Positions 24,401 to 32,186 of a stretch of DNA of 64,000 nt are shown piece by piece (within the stretch, counting starts at the first letter, position 1; every line of letters begins with the position of its first letter). The position numbers and the translations under genes were made by a program. This DNA is from RHKX01 sp963820055 (GTDB taxonomy: Bacteria > Actinomycetota > Thermoleophilia > Solirubrobacterales > 70-9). Under the pieces are notes generated by a model that worked only from the letters and a program-made list of their open reading frames with translations, was not told the DNA's origin and did no database searches. The stretch spans positions 124,001 through 188,000 of the forward strand of contig CAWFYJ010000004.1 in the NCBI GenBank assembly GCA_963820055.1. The letters are read 5' to 3'.

Positions 24401-25351
24401 CTAGCCCAGGGCTTCGCGTCGGGCGCGCTCGGCGGCCAGCTCCGCTTCGCGGGCGGCCCGCTGGCGGGTCTCGCGCTCGATCTCCTCGCGCCGCTCCTGC
24501 GCCTCGGCCTCGGCCTTCTTGGCGAGGCGCGCTCCCTCGAGCTCGGCCTCACGGGCGGCGCGCTGGCGAGCCTTCTCGCCGCTGACCAGCGCCTCGCGCT
24601 TGAGCTTGTCCATCTCGGCGGCGAGCTTCCGCTCCGCCTCCGCCTTCGTCCGGCGCTCGGCCTCGTCGGCGAGCCGGTCGGCGAGCGTCTTCAGCCGCGC
24701 CTCGGCGAGGTTCAGTTTCCCCTCGATCTCCTTGCGGGTCTCGACCTCGGCTTCGAGTTTGCGCCTGCCGTCGTCGCGGACCCGCTGCAGCTCGTCCTCG
24801 AAGCCGTCCTCGCGCTTGGCGATCCGCGCATCGAGCTCGCGGGCGCGGTTCTCGATGCCCTCCTCGAGCTGCTTGCTGCGGGCCGCGATGTCGGTCTCGG
24901 CCTTGCGCCGGCGGACGTCCATGCGCTCCTCGAGCTCGGCCTTGCGGCTCTTGAGCTCGGCGCTGATCTGCTCGGCGCCCTGCTTCTTCATCGCCGCGAT
25001 CGCTTCCTTCAGCTTCTCCTCGGCGCGCGCCCGGAGCTCCTTGCGGCTCTCCTCCAGCTTCTCCTCGTAGCTCTTTTCGGCCGCCGCGATCCGCTCCTGG
25101 GCCGACCTCTCGGCGCGCTCCGCGCGCTCGACGGCGGCGTCGCGCTCGGCGACGGCGCGGCGGGCGATCGACTCGGCGCCGGCGGCTCGGAGCGCCGACT
25201 CGCGTGCCTCGCCGGCGAGGCGCTTGACGTCCTCGGCGAGCGTCGTGACGTCGTCGGCGCGGGCCTTCTCGATCTCGGCCTGCAGCCCGTCCGTTGCGGC
25301 TCGGGCCTTGCCGGTCTCGCCGGAGGGTTGCTCGTCAGTGCTCGATTCCAT
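24401..25351 (-). CDS. Long coiled-coil protein
   Basis: A 316-residue protein that is almost entirely charged coiled coil (Ala, Glu, Arg, Lys) from about residue 20 to the end, with repeats such as RQRAAREAELEGAR and RQRAAREAELAAER. No membrane segment, signal peptide or catalytic motif is seen. AGGAGG lies six bases before the ATG at 25351; an adjacent TTG is less likely. A structural, scaffold or partition-like role is possible but cannot be assigned. It lies convergent to the S51 genes. Confidence 0.75.
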   Translation of the reverse strand: MESSTDEQPSGETGKARAATDGLQAEIEKARADDVTTLAEDVKRLAGEARESALRAAGAESIARRAVAERDAAVERAERAERSAQERIAAAEKSYEEKLEESRKELRARAEEKLKEAIAAMKKQGAEQISAELKSRKAELEERMDVRRRKAETDIAARSKQLEEGIENRARELDARIAKREDGFEDELQRVRDDGRRKLEAEVETRKEIEGKLNLAEARLKTLADRLADEAERRTKAEAERKLAAEMDKLKREALVSGEKARQRAAREAELEGARLAKKAEAEAQERREEIERETRQRAAREAELAAERARREALG

Positions 25352-25421
25352 CAAGGTCCTCCTGTCCCCCGCTTCGATGCGAGCCTACCCATTGCCGCCG
25401 GATCGGGCTTGCCGCCGCGCC

Positions 25422-25643
25422 TCAAGGCTTGACCTGCGGCGCGGTTCCGTCGTAGCTGAACGAGACGAGGATCGCCAGCAGCGAGCTCAGCAGGACGAAC
25501 AGGATCGCCACGGCGAGCAGCCTCGGCATCTTCGCGGCATGGGCGTAGACGCCGACGAGGAAGCCGCCGCCGATCATCAGGGCGTACGGGCCGGCGTTGT
25601 CGCTGAGCGCGACGACGATGCTTGCGAGGGCGGGATGGCTCAC
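25422..25643 (-). CDS. Small two-helix membrane protein
   Basis: A 73-residue protein starting at a GTG, with two hydrophobic helices (about residues 20-38 and 43-65) and a short C-terminal tail. Function unknown. There is no ribosome-binding site before the GTG, but GATAAT ends six bases upstream on this strand, consistent with a leaderless mRNA. It is divergent from the MoxR gene, 22 bases away. Confidence 0.6.
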   Translation of the reverse strand: MSHPALASIVVALSDNAGPYALMIGGGFLVGVYAHAAKMPRLLAVAILFVLLSSLLAILVSFSYDGTAPQVKP

Positions 25644-25649
25644 GACGCC

Positions 25650-25657
25650 ATTATCAT
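25650..25657. promoter_or_regulatory. Overlapping divergent -10 elements
   Basis: ATTATCAT, the only AT-rich run in the gap, reads as TATCAT eight bases before the GTG of the MoxR gene (plus strand) and as GATAAT six bases before the GTG of the small membrane protein (minus strand). Neither gene has a Shine-Dalgarno sequence, so both are candidates for leaderless transcription from competing promoters. Confidence 0.55.
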
Positions 25658-25665
25658 CGACCCGA

Positions 25666-26631
25666 GTGAGCCCCCCGCCCTCCACCTCGGCCGGTCCCGG
25701 CCCCGAGCAACCGGCGGGCGCCGGACTCGAGGCGACCCGTGAGGGTCTCGAGGCCGCCGGCTACCTCGCCGACGACTCCGCCGCACTCGTCTCCCACCTC
25801 GCCCAGGCGCTCGGCAAGCCCGTCCTCGTCGAGGGCCCCGCGGGCGTCGGCAAGACGGAGCTCGCGAAGGCGCTGTCGCGGGCGACCGGCCGCGAGCTGA
25901 TCCGCCTGCAGTGCTACGAGGGCCTCGACGAGGCGAAGGCGCTCTACGAGTGGAACTACCGCAAGCAGCTGCTGCGGATCCAGGCCGAGGCCGGCGCCGG
26001 CGAGCCCGGCGAGGACGCCTCCGGCGACGCCGTCATGGAGGACATCTTCGGCGAGGAGTTCCTGCTCACCAGGCCGCTGCTGGCGGCGATCGCCTCCGAG
26101 GAACCGGTGGTCCTGCTGATCGACGAGATTGACAAGACCGACCAGGAGTTCGAGGCGATGCTGCTCGAGGTCCTCTCTGACTTCCAGATCTCGATCCCCG
26201 AGCTCGGGGTCGTCGAGGCGCAGTCGATGCCCCTCGTGCTCCTGACGTCGAACAACTCGCGCGAGCTGACCGAGGCCCTGAAGCGCCGCTGTCTGTATCT
26301 CTGGCTCGACTACCCCTCGATCGAGCGAGAGGTCGAGATCGTCCGCCTCCACGCGCCCGACCTCGACGAGGAACTGGCCCGCCGTCTCGTCGAGATCATC
26401 GGCATGGTCCGCGAGCTCGACCTCAAGAAGCCGCCGTCGATCGCCGAGTCGATCGACTGGGCGCGGGCGCTGCTCCTGCTCGGTGCCGACCAGATCGACG
26501 CCGACACCTTCAACCGGACGATGAGCATCATCGTCAAGCACCGGACCGACCTCGACCTGGTCGCCGAGCGGGTCGGAATGCGCCTTCCGGCCGCCGTCCG
26601 CAGCCGCAACGGCGGCGACGCGGCGCCCTGA
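25666..26631 (+). CDS. MoxR-type AAA+ ATPase
   Basis: A 321-residue AAA+ ATPase of the MoxR/CoxD class. Walker A is GPAGVGKT (residues 57-64), Walker B VVLLIDEIDK, sensor 1 LLTSNN, and the arginine segment ALKRRCLYLW. Such ATPases act as chaperones with VWA-domain partners to mature metalloenzymes or complexes. The GTG at 25666 is chosen because the longer frame would cross the shared promoter. The VWA gene follows five bases later; the pair is a standard module, but the client is not visible in this window. Confidence 0.9.
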   Translation: MSPPPSTSAGPGPEQPAGAGLEATREGLEAAGYLADDSAALVSHLAQALGKPVLVEGPAGVGKTELAKALSRATGRELIRLQCYEGLDEAKALYEWNYRKQLLRIQAEAGAGEPGEDASGDAVMEDIFGEEFLLTRPLLAAIASEEPVVLLIDEIDKTDQEFEAMLLEVLSDFQISIPELGVVEAQSMPLVLLTSNNSRELTEALKRRCLYLWLDYPSIEREVEIVRLHAPDLDEELARRLVEIIGMVRELDLKKPPSIAESIDWARALLLLGADQIDADTFNRTMSIIVKHRTDLDLVAERVGMRLPAAVRSRNGGDAAP

Positions 26632-26636
26632 GCGAC

Positions 26637-28028
26637 GTGTCCCGCACCCGCCCCGCGAAGAACGACCTGATCGCCGATCAGCTCGTCGCGTTCTGCGACG
26701 AGCTGCGGGCGGAGGGCATGGCGGTCGGCACGGCCGAGATCCTCGACTCGTTCGCTGCCGTCGAGCAGGTGCCGTGGACCGACCGCTCGCAATTCCGCGA
26801 GGCGCTGGCGGCGACGCTCGCGAAGTCGCAGGAGGACCGCCGCCTCTTCGAGCTGGTCTTCGACCGCTGGTTCTTCAGGGCCGCCGAGCTCGAGGCGATC
26901 GACCGCGAGAGGGCGGGCGACGTCGAGGGCGGCGGCGAGGCGACCGGGGATCCCGGCGACGGCGACCGGATCGACGTCGACGAGCTGACCGAGATGATCC
27001 GCCAGGCGATCGCCGACGGCGACGAGGCGCGGATGCGCGACCTCGCCCAGCTCGCCGTCGCCGCGTTCGGCCGCCGCGGCGAGGGCTCCGGCGTCGTCGG
27101 CGTCGACGTCCAGCGGATCCGCAGGTCGCTCGGCCTCACGCCCGGCTCCCAGGCCCCCGACGGCGCCGGCGAGGATGTCGAGCTCGACCGCGACGGCGTC
27201 CGCCGCTTCGAGTCGCACCTTCGCCGCGAGCTCGAGAAGGGTCTGATCGAGCGCACCGGCGCGTTGCCGCCGGCGCGCCCTCTCGCCGACCTCGACCGGG
27301 CGCTGCCGACGAACCCGACCCAGGACCTCGCGGCCGTCCATCGTTCGGTGACGATGCTGAAGCGGCGCCTCGCGACCCTCGGCAACGAGCAGCGCGGCCG
27401 CCGCAAGGGCCGCGTCGTCGACGTCCGCCGGACGATGCGCACCTCGCTGGAGACCGGCGGGGTGCCGCTGACCCTCCGCTACCGGCCGAAGCGGCCGCGG
27501 CGGCCGGAGATCTACGTCCTCTGCGACGTCTCGACATCGGTCACCTCAGCGAGCGTCTTCTTCCTCAGCGTCCTCCACGCCCTCCACGACTCGTTCCGGA
27601 AGCTCCGCAGCTTCGTCTTCATCGAGCGGATCAGCGAGGTCACCGAGACGTTCGAGCGCGAGCGCGACTTCCGGAAGATCAGCGAGCGGATCAGCCAGGA
27701 CGGCGGAGTCGCCGACATCTCCGGCTACACCGACTACGGCCGGGTCTGGCTCGAGTTCCTCGAGGAGATCTCCTCCGATCTCGATCCGCGTTCGACCGTG
27801 ATCGTCCTCGGCGACGCCCGGACGAACGGCCGCGATCCCCATGCCGCCGCATTCGCACGCCTCACCGAGCGCGCCGGCCGGACGTTCTGGCTGAACCCGG
27901 AGCCGCGGCTCTACTGGAACTACGGCGACTCGGTGATGGCCGCCTACGAGCCGCACACCACCGAGGCGTTCGAGTGCTGGACGACCAAGCACCTCGAACA
28001 TTTCGTCGACGTCGTCGCCAAGCCCTGA
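26637..28028 (+). CDS. VWA domain protein, CoxE-like
   Basis: A 463-residue cytosolic protein with a variable helical N-terminal half and a C-terminal von Willebrand A domain (about residues 275-455). The metal-binding MIDAS motif is DVSTSV, and VLGDARTNGRD carries a later ligand. The form matches CoxE/YehP-type partners of MoxR ATPases. CoxD and CoxE help assemble the carbon monoxide dehydrogenase active site in some bacteria, but no coxMSL genes are here, so the client is unknown. GTG start, five bases after moxR. Confidence 0.88.
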   Translation: MSRTRPAKNDLIADQLVAFCDELRAEGMAVGTAEILDSFAAVEQVPWTDRSQFREALAATLAKSQEDRRLFELVFDRWFFRAAELEAIDRERAGDVEGGGEATGDPGDGDRIDVDELTEMIRQAIADGDEARMRDLAQLAVAAFGRRGEGSGVVGVDVQRIRRSLGLTPGSQAPDGAGEDVELDRDGVRRFESHLRRELEKGLIERTGALPPARPLADLDRALPTNPTQDLAAVHRSVTMLKRRLATLGNEQRGRRKGRVVDVRRTMRTSLETGGVPLTLRYRPKRPRRPEIYVLCDVSTSVTSASVFFLSVLHALHDSFRKLRSFVFIERISEVTETFERERDFRKISERISQDGGVADISGYTDYGRVWLEFLEEISSDLDPRSTVIVLGDARTNGRDPHAAAFARLTERAGRTFWLNPEPRLYWNYGDSVMAAYEPHTTEAFECWTTKHLEHFVDVVAKP

Positions 28029-28066
28029 GGCGCCCGGTTCGCCGCTCGAGGGCTATGATCGGCGGC

Positions 28067-28166
28067 GTCAAGGGGTGCTCGCGGGCAGCGGGCTGAGATA
28101 GCGTCTCCGGGACTCCCCGCCCGGCGCTGACCCTCCGAACCTGTGCGGTAATTCGCGCGAAGGGAC
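28067..28166 (+). promoter_or_regulatory. TPP riboswitch (THI element)
   Basis: The leader shows the conserved THI-box order: AAGGGGTGCTC, then GGGCTGAGAT, then CTGACCC, CGAACCTGT and GCGGTAATTCGCGCGAAGGGA. GCTGAGA and GAACCTG are the pyrimidine-binding and pyrophosphate-side landmarks. It directly precedes the three-gene importer. The 3' end GAAGGGA is also the only ribosome-binding candidate for the ATPase gene, so ligand binding would hide it; control at translation initiation is likely (inference). Confidence 0.92.
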
Positions 28167-28173
28167 GATCGTC

Positions 28174-28986
28174 ATCGCCGAGAGGCAGCCAGCCGCGACC
28201 GAAGGGGTCGCCGAAGGGAACGGGCCACCTGATCCGGCGGTTCGCGTCGCCGGCGTCAGCCACCGGTTCGGCGCTCTCGAGGTCCTCGACGGGATCTCGG
28301 TCGACGTCGCGCCGGGCGAGACCGTCGCCCTCGTCGGCCCGTCCGGCTGCGGGAAATCGACGCTGCTCGAGTTGATCGGCGGGCTGGTCCCGCTGCAGGC
28401 GGGATCGATCACCCTCGCCGGCGATCCCTCGCCCGAAGCCCGCACATCGCGCTCGGCCTGGATGCCGCAGAGCGACATGCTGTTCCCCTGGAAGCGCGCC
28501 GCCGACAATGCCGCGGTCGCCCTCCGCCTCGCCGGCTGCGATCGCGGGGAGAGCCGTCGCCGGGCGGTCGCGATGCTCGACCACCTCGGGCTCGGCGGCT
28601 TCTCCGAGGCCCGCCCCGCCGAGCTGTCGGGCGGGATGCGGCAGCGCGTCGCGTTCGCACGGACGCTGCTCGCGGGCACGCCGGTGCTATTGCTCGACGA
28701 GCCGTTCGCCGCTCTCGACGCGATCACGCGGGCCGAGCTCCAGGGCTGGCTCGTCCGGACGCTCGCCGAGGAGGAGCGGAGCACGGTGCTCGTCACCCAC
28801 GACGTCGAGGAGGCCCTCTACGTCGCCGACCGCGTCCTGCTGCTGACGCGGCGTCCCGCCGCCGTCGCCGCCGAGGTCACAGCGCCCGCCTGCGAACCGG
28901 ACGCGCCCCGCGCCGACGCGATCAGCGACCCGGCGTTCGTCGCGGCGCGGGCTGACGCCCTTCGCCGGCTCGGGGCCGCGGGATGA
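28174..28986 (+). CDS. ABC transporter ATPase, thiamin-precursor importer (ThiZ-like), non-canonical start
   Basis: ATPase of a nitrate/sulfonate/pyrimidine-type importer. Walker A GPSGCGKST, signature ELSGGMRQRVAFART, Walker B VLLLDEPFAALD and the H-loop VTHDVEE are all present in about 270 residues. The odd point is the start: no ATG, GTG or TTG is in frame until inside the gene, after Walker A. The coding pattern is open back into the riboswitch. I place the start at ATC 28174, eight bases after GAAGGGA; a base error or another rare codon is possible. The 3' end overlaps the permease by four bases (ATGA). Confidence 0.8.
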   Translation: MAERQPAATEGVAEGNGPPDPAVRVAGVSHRFGALEVLDGISVDVAPGETVALVGPSGCGKSTLLELIGGLVPLQAGSITLAGDPSPEARTSRSAWMPQSDMLFPWKRAADNAAVALRLAGCDRGESRRRAVAMLDHLGLGGFSEARPAELSGGMRQRVAFARTLLAGTPVLLLDEPFAALDAITRAELQGWLVRTLAEEERSTVLVTHDVEEALYVADRVLLLTRRPAAVAAEVTAPACEPDAPRADAISDPAFVAARADALRRLGAAG

Positions 28987-29789
28987 GCGGGCGCCTCGGA
29001 TCCGTCCTGCGGCTCTGGCCGGCGCTGCTCGTGGTCGTCGTGCTGATCGCCGCCTGGCAGGCTGCGGCATCGAGCGGCGTGCTCGCCGACGCACTCGGGC
29101 TCGACTCCTTCCTCGTCCCCTCCCCGGCCGACGTTGCCGGCTCGCTGCGCGACGACAGCTCGCTGCTGGCCGAGAACGCGTGGGTGACCTTCAAGGAGGT
29201 CATGGCCGGCTTCGCCGTCGCGCTCCTGTTCGGCGTCGGGGTCGCGGTCCTCCTCCACCTCTCGCCCCTGCTCCGCCGGATCTCCTACCCGCTGGTCGTC
29301 GCCTCGCAGACGATCCCGGTGATCGTGATCGCGCCGATCCTCGTCGTCTGGTTCGGGTTCGGAATCGGCCCCAAGGTCGCGATCATCGCCCTGATCTGCT
29401 TCTTCCCGATCACCGTCAACACCCTCGACGGGCTCGGGACGGTGCCGGCGGCGCAGCTCAAGCTGATGCGGTCACTCGGCGCCGGCCGGCTCCGCGCGCT
29501 GACGATGCTCGAGGCGCCCACGGCGCTCCCGTTCGTTCTCAGTGGCGCGAAGATCGCCGCCGCGGTCGCGGTGATCGGGGCCGTGTTCGGAGAGTGGGCC
29601 GGGGCCAACGAGGGCCTCGGGCACCTGATGCTCGTCGACAACGCGCAACTCGAGGTGCCGCGGCTGTTCGCGGCGATGGTCTGGCTGTCGGCGATGGCGA
29701 TCGTCCTGTTCGGCTCGCTGAGCCTGATCGAGCGCCGGATCGCATGGTGGGGCGAGCCCGCCCGCCGCCGCGAGGAGGCGCGGGCGTGA
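28983..29789 (+). CDS. ABC transporter permease, thiamin-precursor importer (ThiX-like)
   Basis: A 268-residue inner-membrane permease of the BPD type with about six helices. The cytoplasmic coupling loop reads LKLMRSLGAGRLRALTMLEAP, the EAA-like motif that docks on the ATPase. Other family blocks are FLVPSPADVAG near the N-terminus and VIVIAPILVVWFGFG. Its ATG overlaps the ATPase stop and its TGA overlaps the GTG of the binding-protein gene, so all three are translationally coupled. Confidence 0.9.
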   Translation: MSGRLGSVLRLWPALLVVVVLIAAWQAAASSGVLADALGLDSFLVPSPADVAGSLRDDSSLLAENAWVTFKEVMAGFAVALLFGVGVAVLLHLSPLLRRISYPLVVASQTIPVIVIAPILVVWFGFGIGPKVAIIALICFFPITVNTLDGLGTVPAAQLKLMRSLGAGRLRALTMLEAPTALPFVLSGAKIAAAVAVIGAVFGEWAGANEGLGHLMLVDNAQLEVPRLFAAMVWLSAMAIVLFGSLSLIERRIAWWGEPARRREEARA

Positions 29790-30817
29790 CCGCGAAACTG
29801 CGAGCTCTCGCTGCGGTCGCCCTGCTGGCGCTGCTCGTCGCCCTCGCCGGCTGCGGCTCCGGTGGCGACGCGTCCGGGGACGACCAATTCGACCTCGCGC
29901 TCGACTTCTACGTCAACCCCGATCACGTCGGCATCTACTCGGCCCTCGATCGCGGCTACTTCGCCGACGCCGGTCTCGACGTCCGGCCGCAGGTCCCCTC
30001 CGACCCCTCGGCGCCGATCAAGCAGGTCGCGGCCGGCCGGGTCGACCTCGCGATCTCCTACGAGCCGGAGGTCGTGCTCGCCCGCGACCAGGGTCTTGAC
30101 GTCGTCGCCGTTGCGGCGCTCGTCAACGGCCCGCTGACCTCGCTGATCTCGCTGCCGGAGTCGGGGATCGCCTCGACCGCCGACCTCGCCGGCAAGACCG
30201 TCGTCACCGCCGGCATCCCCTACCAGGCCGCCTACCTGCAGACGATCCTCGACCGCGCCGGCGTCGACCCCGAGTCGGTCGACCAGGTCGACGTCGGCTT
30301 CAACCTCATGCAGCCGCTGATCGCCGGGCGCGCCGATGCGATGTTCGGGGGATTCCTGAACGTCGAGGGCGTCGACCTCGCCCAGCGCGGCCTCGACCCG
30401 CGGGTCGTGCCGGTCGACCGCCTCGGGGTGCCGACCTACGACGAGCTCGTCCTCGTCGCCGACGCCGACCGCCTCGCCGAGGACCCGGAGCCGATCCGGA
30501 GCTTCATCGCAGCGCTCGCACGCGGCACGTTCGCGGCCGAGCGCGATCCCGGGGCCGCCACCACCGCCCTGCTCGAGGCCGGCGACGGCCTCGATCCCGG
30601 CCTGACGCGAGCGGAGGTCGACAAGACCCTGCCGCGCCTGCTCCCTCCCGGCGACGATCCCTACGGCCGGATGGACCCGGCGCGCTGGCAGGAGTTCGCC
30701 GACTACCTCTACGAGGCGGGGCAGGTCGATGCGCGACCGGATGCCGCGAACCTGCTGACGAACGACCTGCTTCCCGCCGCCCCCGGCGAGGAGGGCGAGA
30801 GGCCGCCCGGCGGCTAG
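29786..30817 (+). CDS. NMT1/THI5-like substrate-binding lipoprotein (ThiY-like)
   Basis: A 343-residue extracellular binding protein with a lipoprotein signal (VALAGC, lipidated Cys23). The mature part begins with LALDFYVNPDHVGIYSALDRGY, the typical NMT1/THI5 opening, and has the internal AAGRVDLAISYEPEVV motif. Together with the TPP riboswitch this points to uptake of a thiamin pyrimidine precursor such as formylaminopyrimidine or HMP. The start is a GTG inside the permease stop (GTGA). The 3' end overlaps the convergent glycosylase gene by four bases. Confidence 0.9.
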   Translation: MTAKLRALAAVALLALLVALAGCGSGGDASGDDQFDLALDFYVNPDHVGIYSALDRGYFADAGLDVRPQVPSDPSAPIKQVAAGRVDLAISYEPEVVLARDQGLDVVAVAALVNGPLTSLISLPESGIASTADLAGKTVVTAGIPYQAAYLQTILDRAGVDPESVDQVDVGFNLMQPLIAGRADAMFGGFLNVEGVDLAQRGLDPRVVPVDRLGVPTYDELVLVADADRLAEDPEPIRSFIAALARGTFAAERDPGAATTALLEAGDGLDPGLTRAEVDKTLPRLLPPGDDPYGRMDPARWQEFADYLYEAGQVDARPDAANLLTNDLLPAAPGEEGERPPGG

Positions 30818-31803
30818 GCGGCCTCGTACTCCGGGTTCGGCGGGTGGTACTTGAGCGGCGGCATCGCGGCCGTCGCCCGGAAGTAGCCGACGAGCATGAA
30901 CTTCCCCGCGAGCCCGCGGAACGGCGCGTACGGCTCGTAGAAGCGCTCGACCTCGGCGATCGTCGCCCGGCGGCCGAGCCCGGCGAGATGGCCGACGAGC
31001 TTCAGATAGGCGAGATCGCCGGCGGGCAGCGAGTCGAAGTCGCCGCGGCCGTTGAGGGCGAGGCACTGGATCGTCCACGGGCCGATCTCGCTGATCGCCA
31101 GCAGTCGCCGGTCGTCGCCGGGGTCGGAGGGATCGCAGCGCCCGGAGGCGATCTCGCGGGCCGCCTTGACGAGCGCCAGCGCCCGCTTCGGGGCGAGGTC
31201 GCAGGCGACGAGCTCGGCCGGCGCCAAGTCGGCGATCGTCTCCGGTCCGGGAACGTCGGCGAGCGGGCGGAGACCGGGACCGGTCAGGACCGAGCCCCAG
31301 CGGCGGACGATCCGGCGCTGGATCGCGGCCGCCTCCCGCGATTCGATCAGCTGCTCGGTCACCGCCCAGGCGAAGGCCTCCCACGGGCTCGGGCAACGCC
31401 GCACCCGATACCACGGCATCCGCCGAATCAGCGGGCCGAGGAATCCGTCGCCGGCGAAGCGCCGGTAGAAGCGGACCAGGTCGTCGTCGACGGCGAGCGC
31501 GTGGCGGATCCTGCCGATCGCCACCTCGAGGTCGCTCTCGGTGGCGGGGCTCTCGCACGGCTCAGTCAGCCACGACTCGGGCGCCGGCAGGGCGGCGATC
31601 GCGATCCTGCGCGTGCCGGGCTGCGGCCACGCCCTCGTCAGGACCGGCCGGCCGCGGATGTGCATGAACCGCTCGTGGACGCCGTCGCGGTGACGGGAGA
31701 CGCGGTCGGGGACGCGGCCGCCGAAGCGGTAGGTGCAGGCCGGCTCGACCTCGGCGACCAGCGAGTCACCGCGACCGCGGCTGACCGCGGCTTCGGCCTG
31801 CAT
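30814..31803 (-). CDS. DNA-3-methyladenine glycosylase II (AlkA-like, HhH-GPD)
   Basis: A 329-residue base-excision repair glycosylase. An N-terminal alpha/beta region (residues 1-110) is followed by the helix-hairpin-helix fold, with the hairpin ISEIGPWTIQCLALNG and the catalytic aspartate in SLPAGDLAYLK. AlkA enzymes remove alkylated purines from DNA. There is no attached Ada domain. The ATG overlaps the stop of the small membrane-protein gene upstream (ATGA). Confidence 0.88.
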   Translation of the reverse strand: MQAEAAVSRGRGDSLVAEVEPACTYRFGGRVPDRVSRHRDGVHERFMHIRGRPVLTRAWPQPGTRRIAIAALPAPESWLTEPCESPATESDLEVAIGRIRHALAVDDDLVRFYRRFAGDGFLGPLIRRMPWYRVRRCPSPWEAFAWAVTEQLIESREAAAIQRRIVRRWGSVLTGPGLRPLADVPGPETIADLAPAELVACDLAPKRALALVKAAREIASGRCDPSDPGDDRRLLAISEIGPWTIQCLALNGRGDFDSLPAGDLAYLKLVGHLAGLGRRATIAEVERFYEPYAPFRGLAGKFMLVGYFRATAAMPPLKYHPPNPEYEAA

Positions 31804-32126
31804 CAGCGGCCGAGCAGGTGAACGTCGACGAGGAAGGAGCGGCTGGCGATCACGTCGCGATCGCCCCTTCCGCGCCGGACCGCGCGACGGCTCCGGCCGC
31901 CGGTCATCGCCTTCGCGGCGCTGACCGCGGCGACGGTTGCGGCGCCGGCGGCGAGACCGCCGGCGGCGACGACGGCGATCGCGCGGACCTCGCCGCGCCA
32001 GGCGCTGAGCTCCGACGGGGAACGGCGCTCGGGCAGCGGACGGACGGCCGGTTCGCCGCCCTCCTGCTCGCCCTCGGTGAGGGGCTCTTCGACCGCCTCC
32101 GCGTCAACCACCGGTCCGGAACTCAT
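31803..32126 (-). CDS. Small single-pass membrane protein
   Basis: A 107-residue protein with an acidic N-terminus, one Ala/Gly-rich membrane helix (about residues 47-70, VRAIAVVAAGGLAAGAATVA) and a basic Arg-rich tail. No family recognised. The ATG at 32126 gives MSSGPVVDAEAV; the larger frame upstream is only the antisense of the aminotransferase gene. It overlaps the AlkA-like gene start by four bases and is probably its operon partner. Confidence 0.55.
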   Translation of the reverse strand: MSSGPVVDAEAVEEPLTEGEQEGGEPAVRPLPERRSPSELSAWRGEVRAIAVVAAGGLAAGAATVAAVSAAKAMTGGRSRRAVRRGRGDRDVIASRSFLVDVHLLGR

Positions 32127-32186
32127 CGCGGGCCAGTCTACGCACCGCCCCGGCGCTGCGACACCGACAAGTGGAACACTTCCGGC

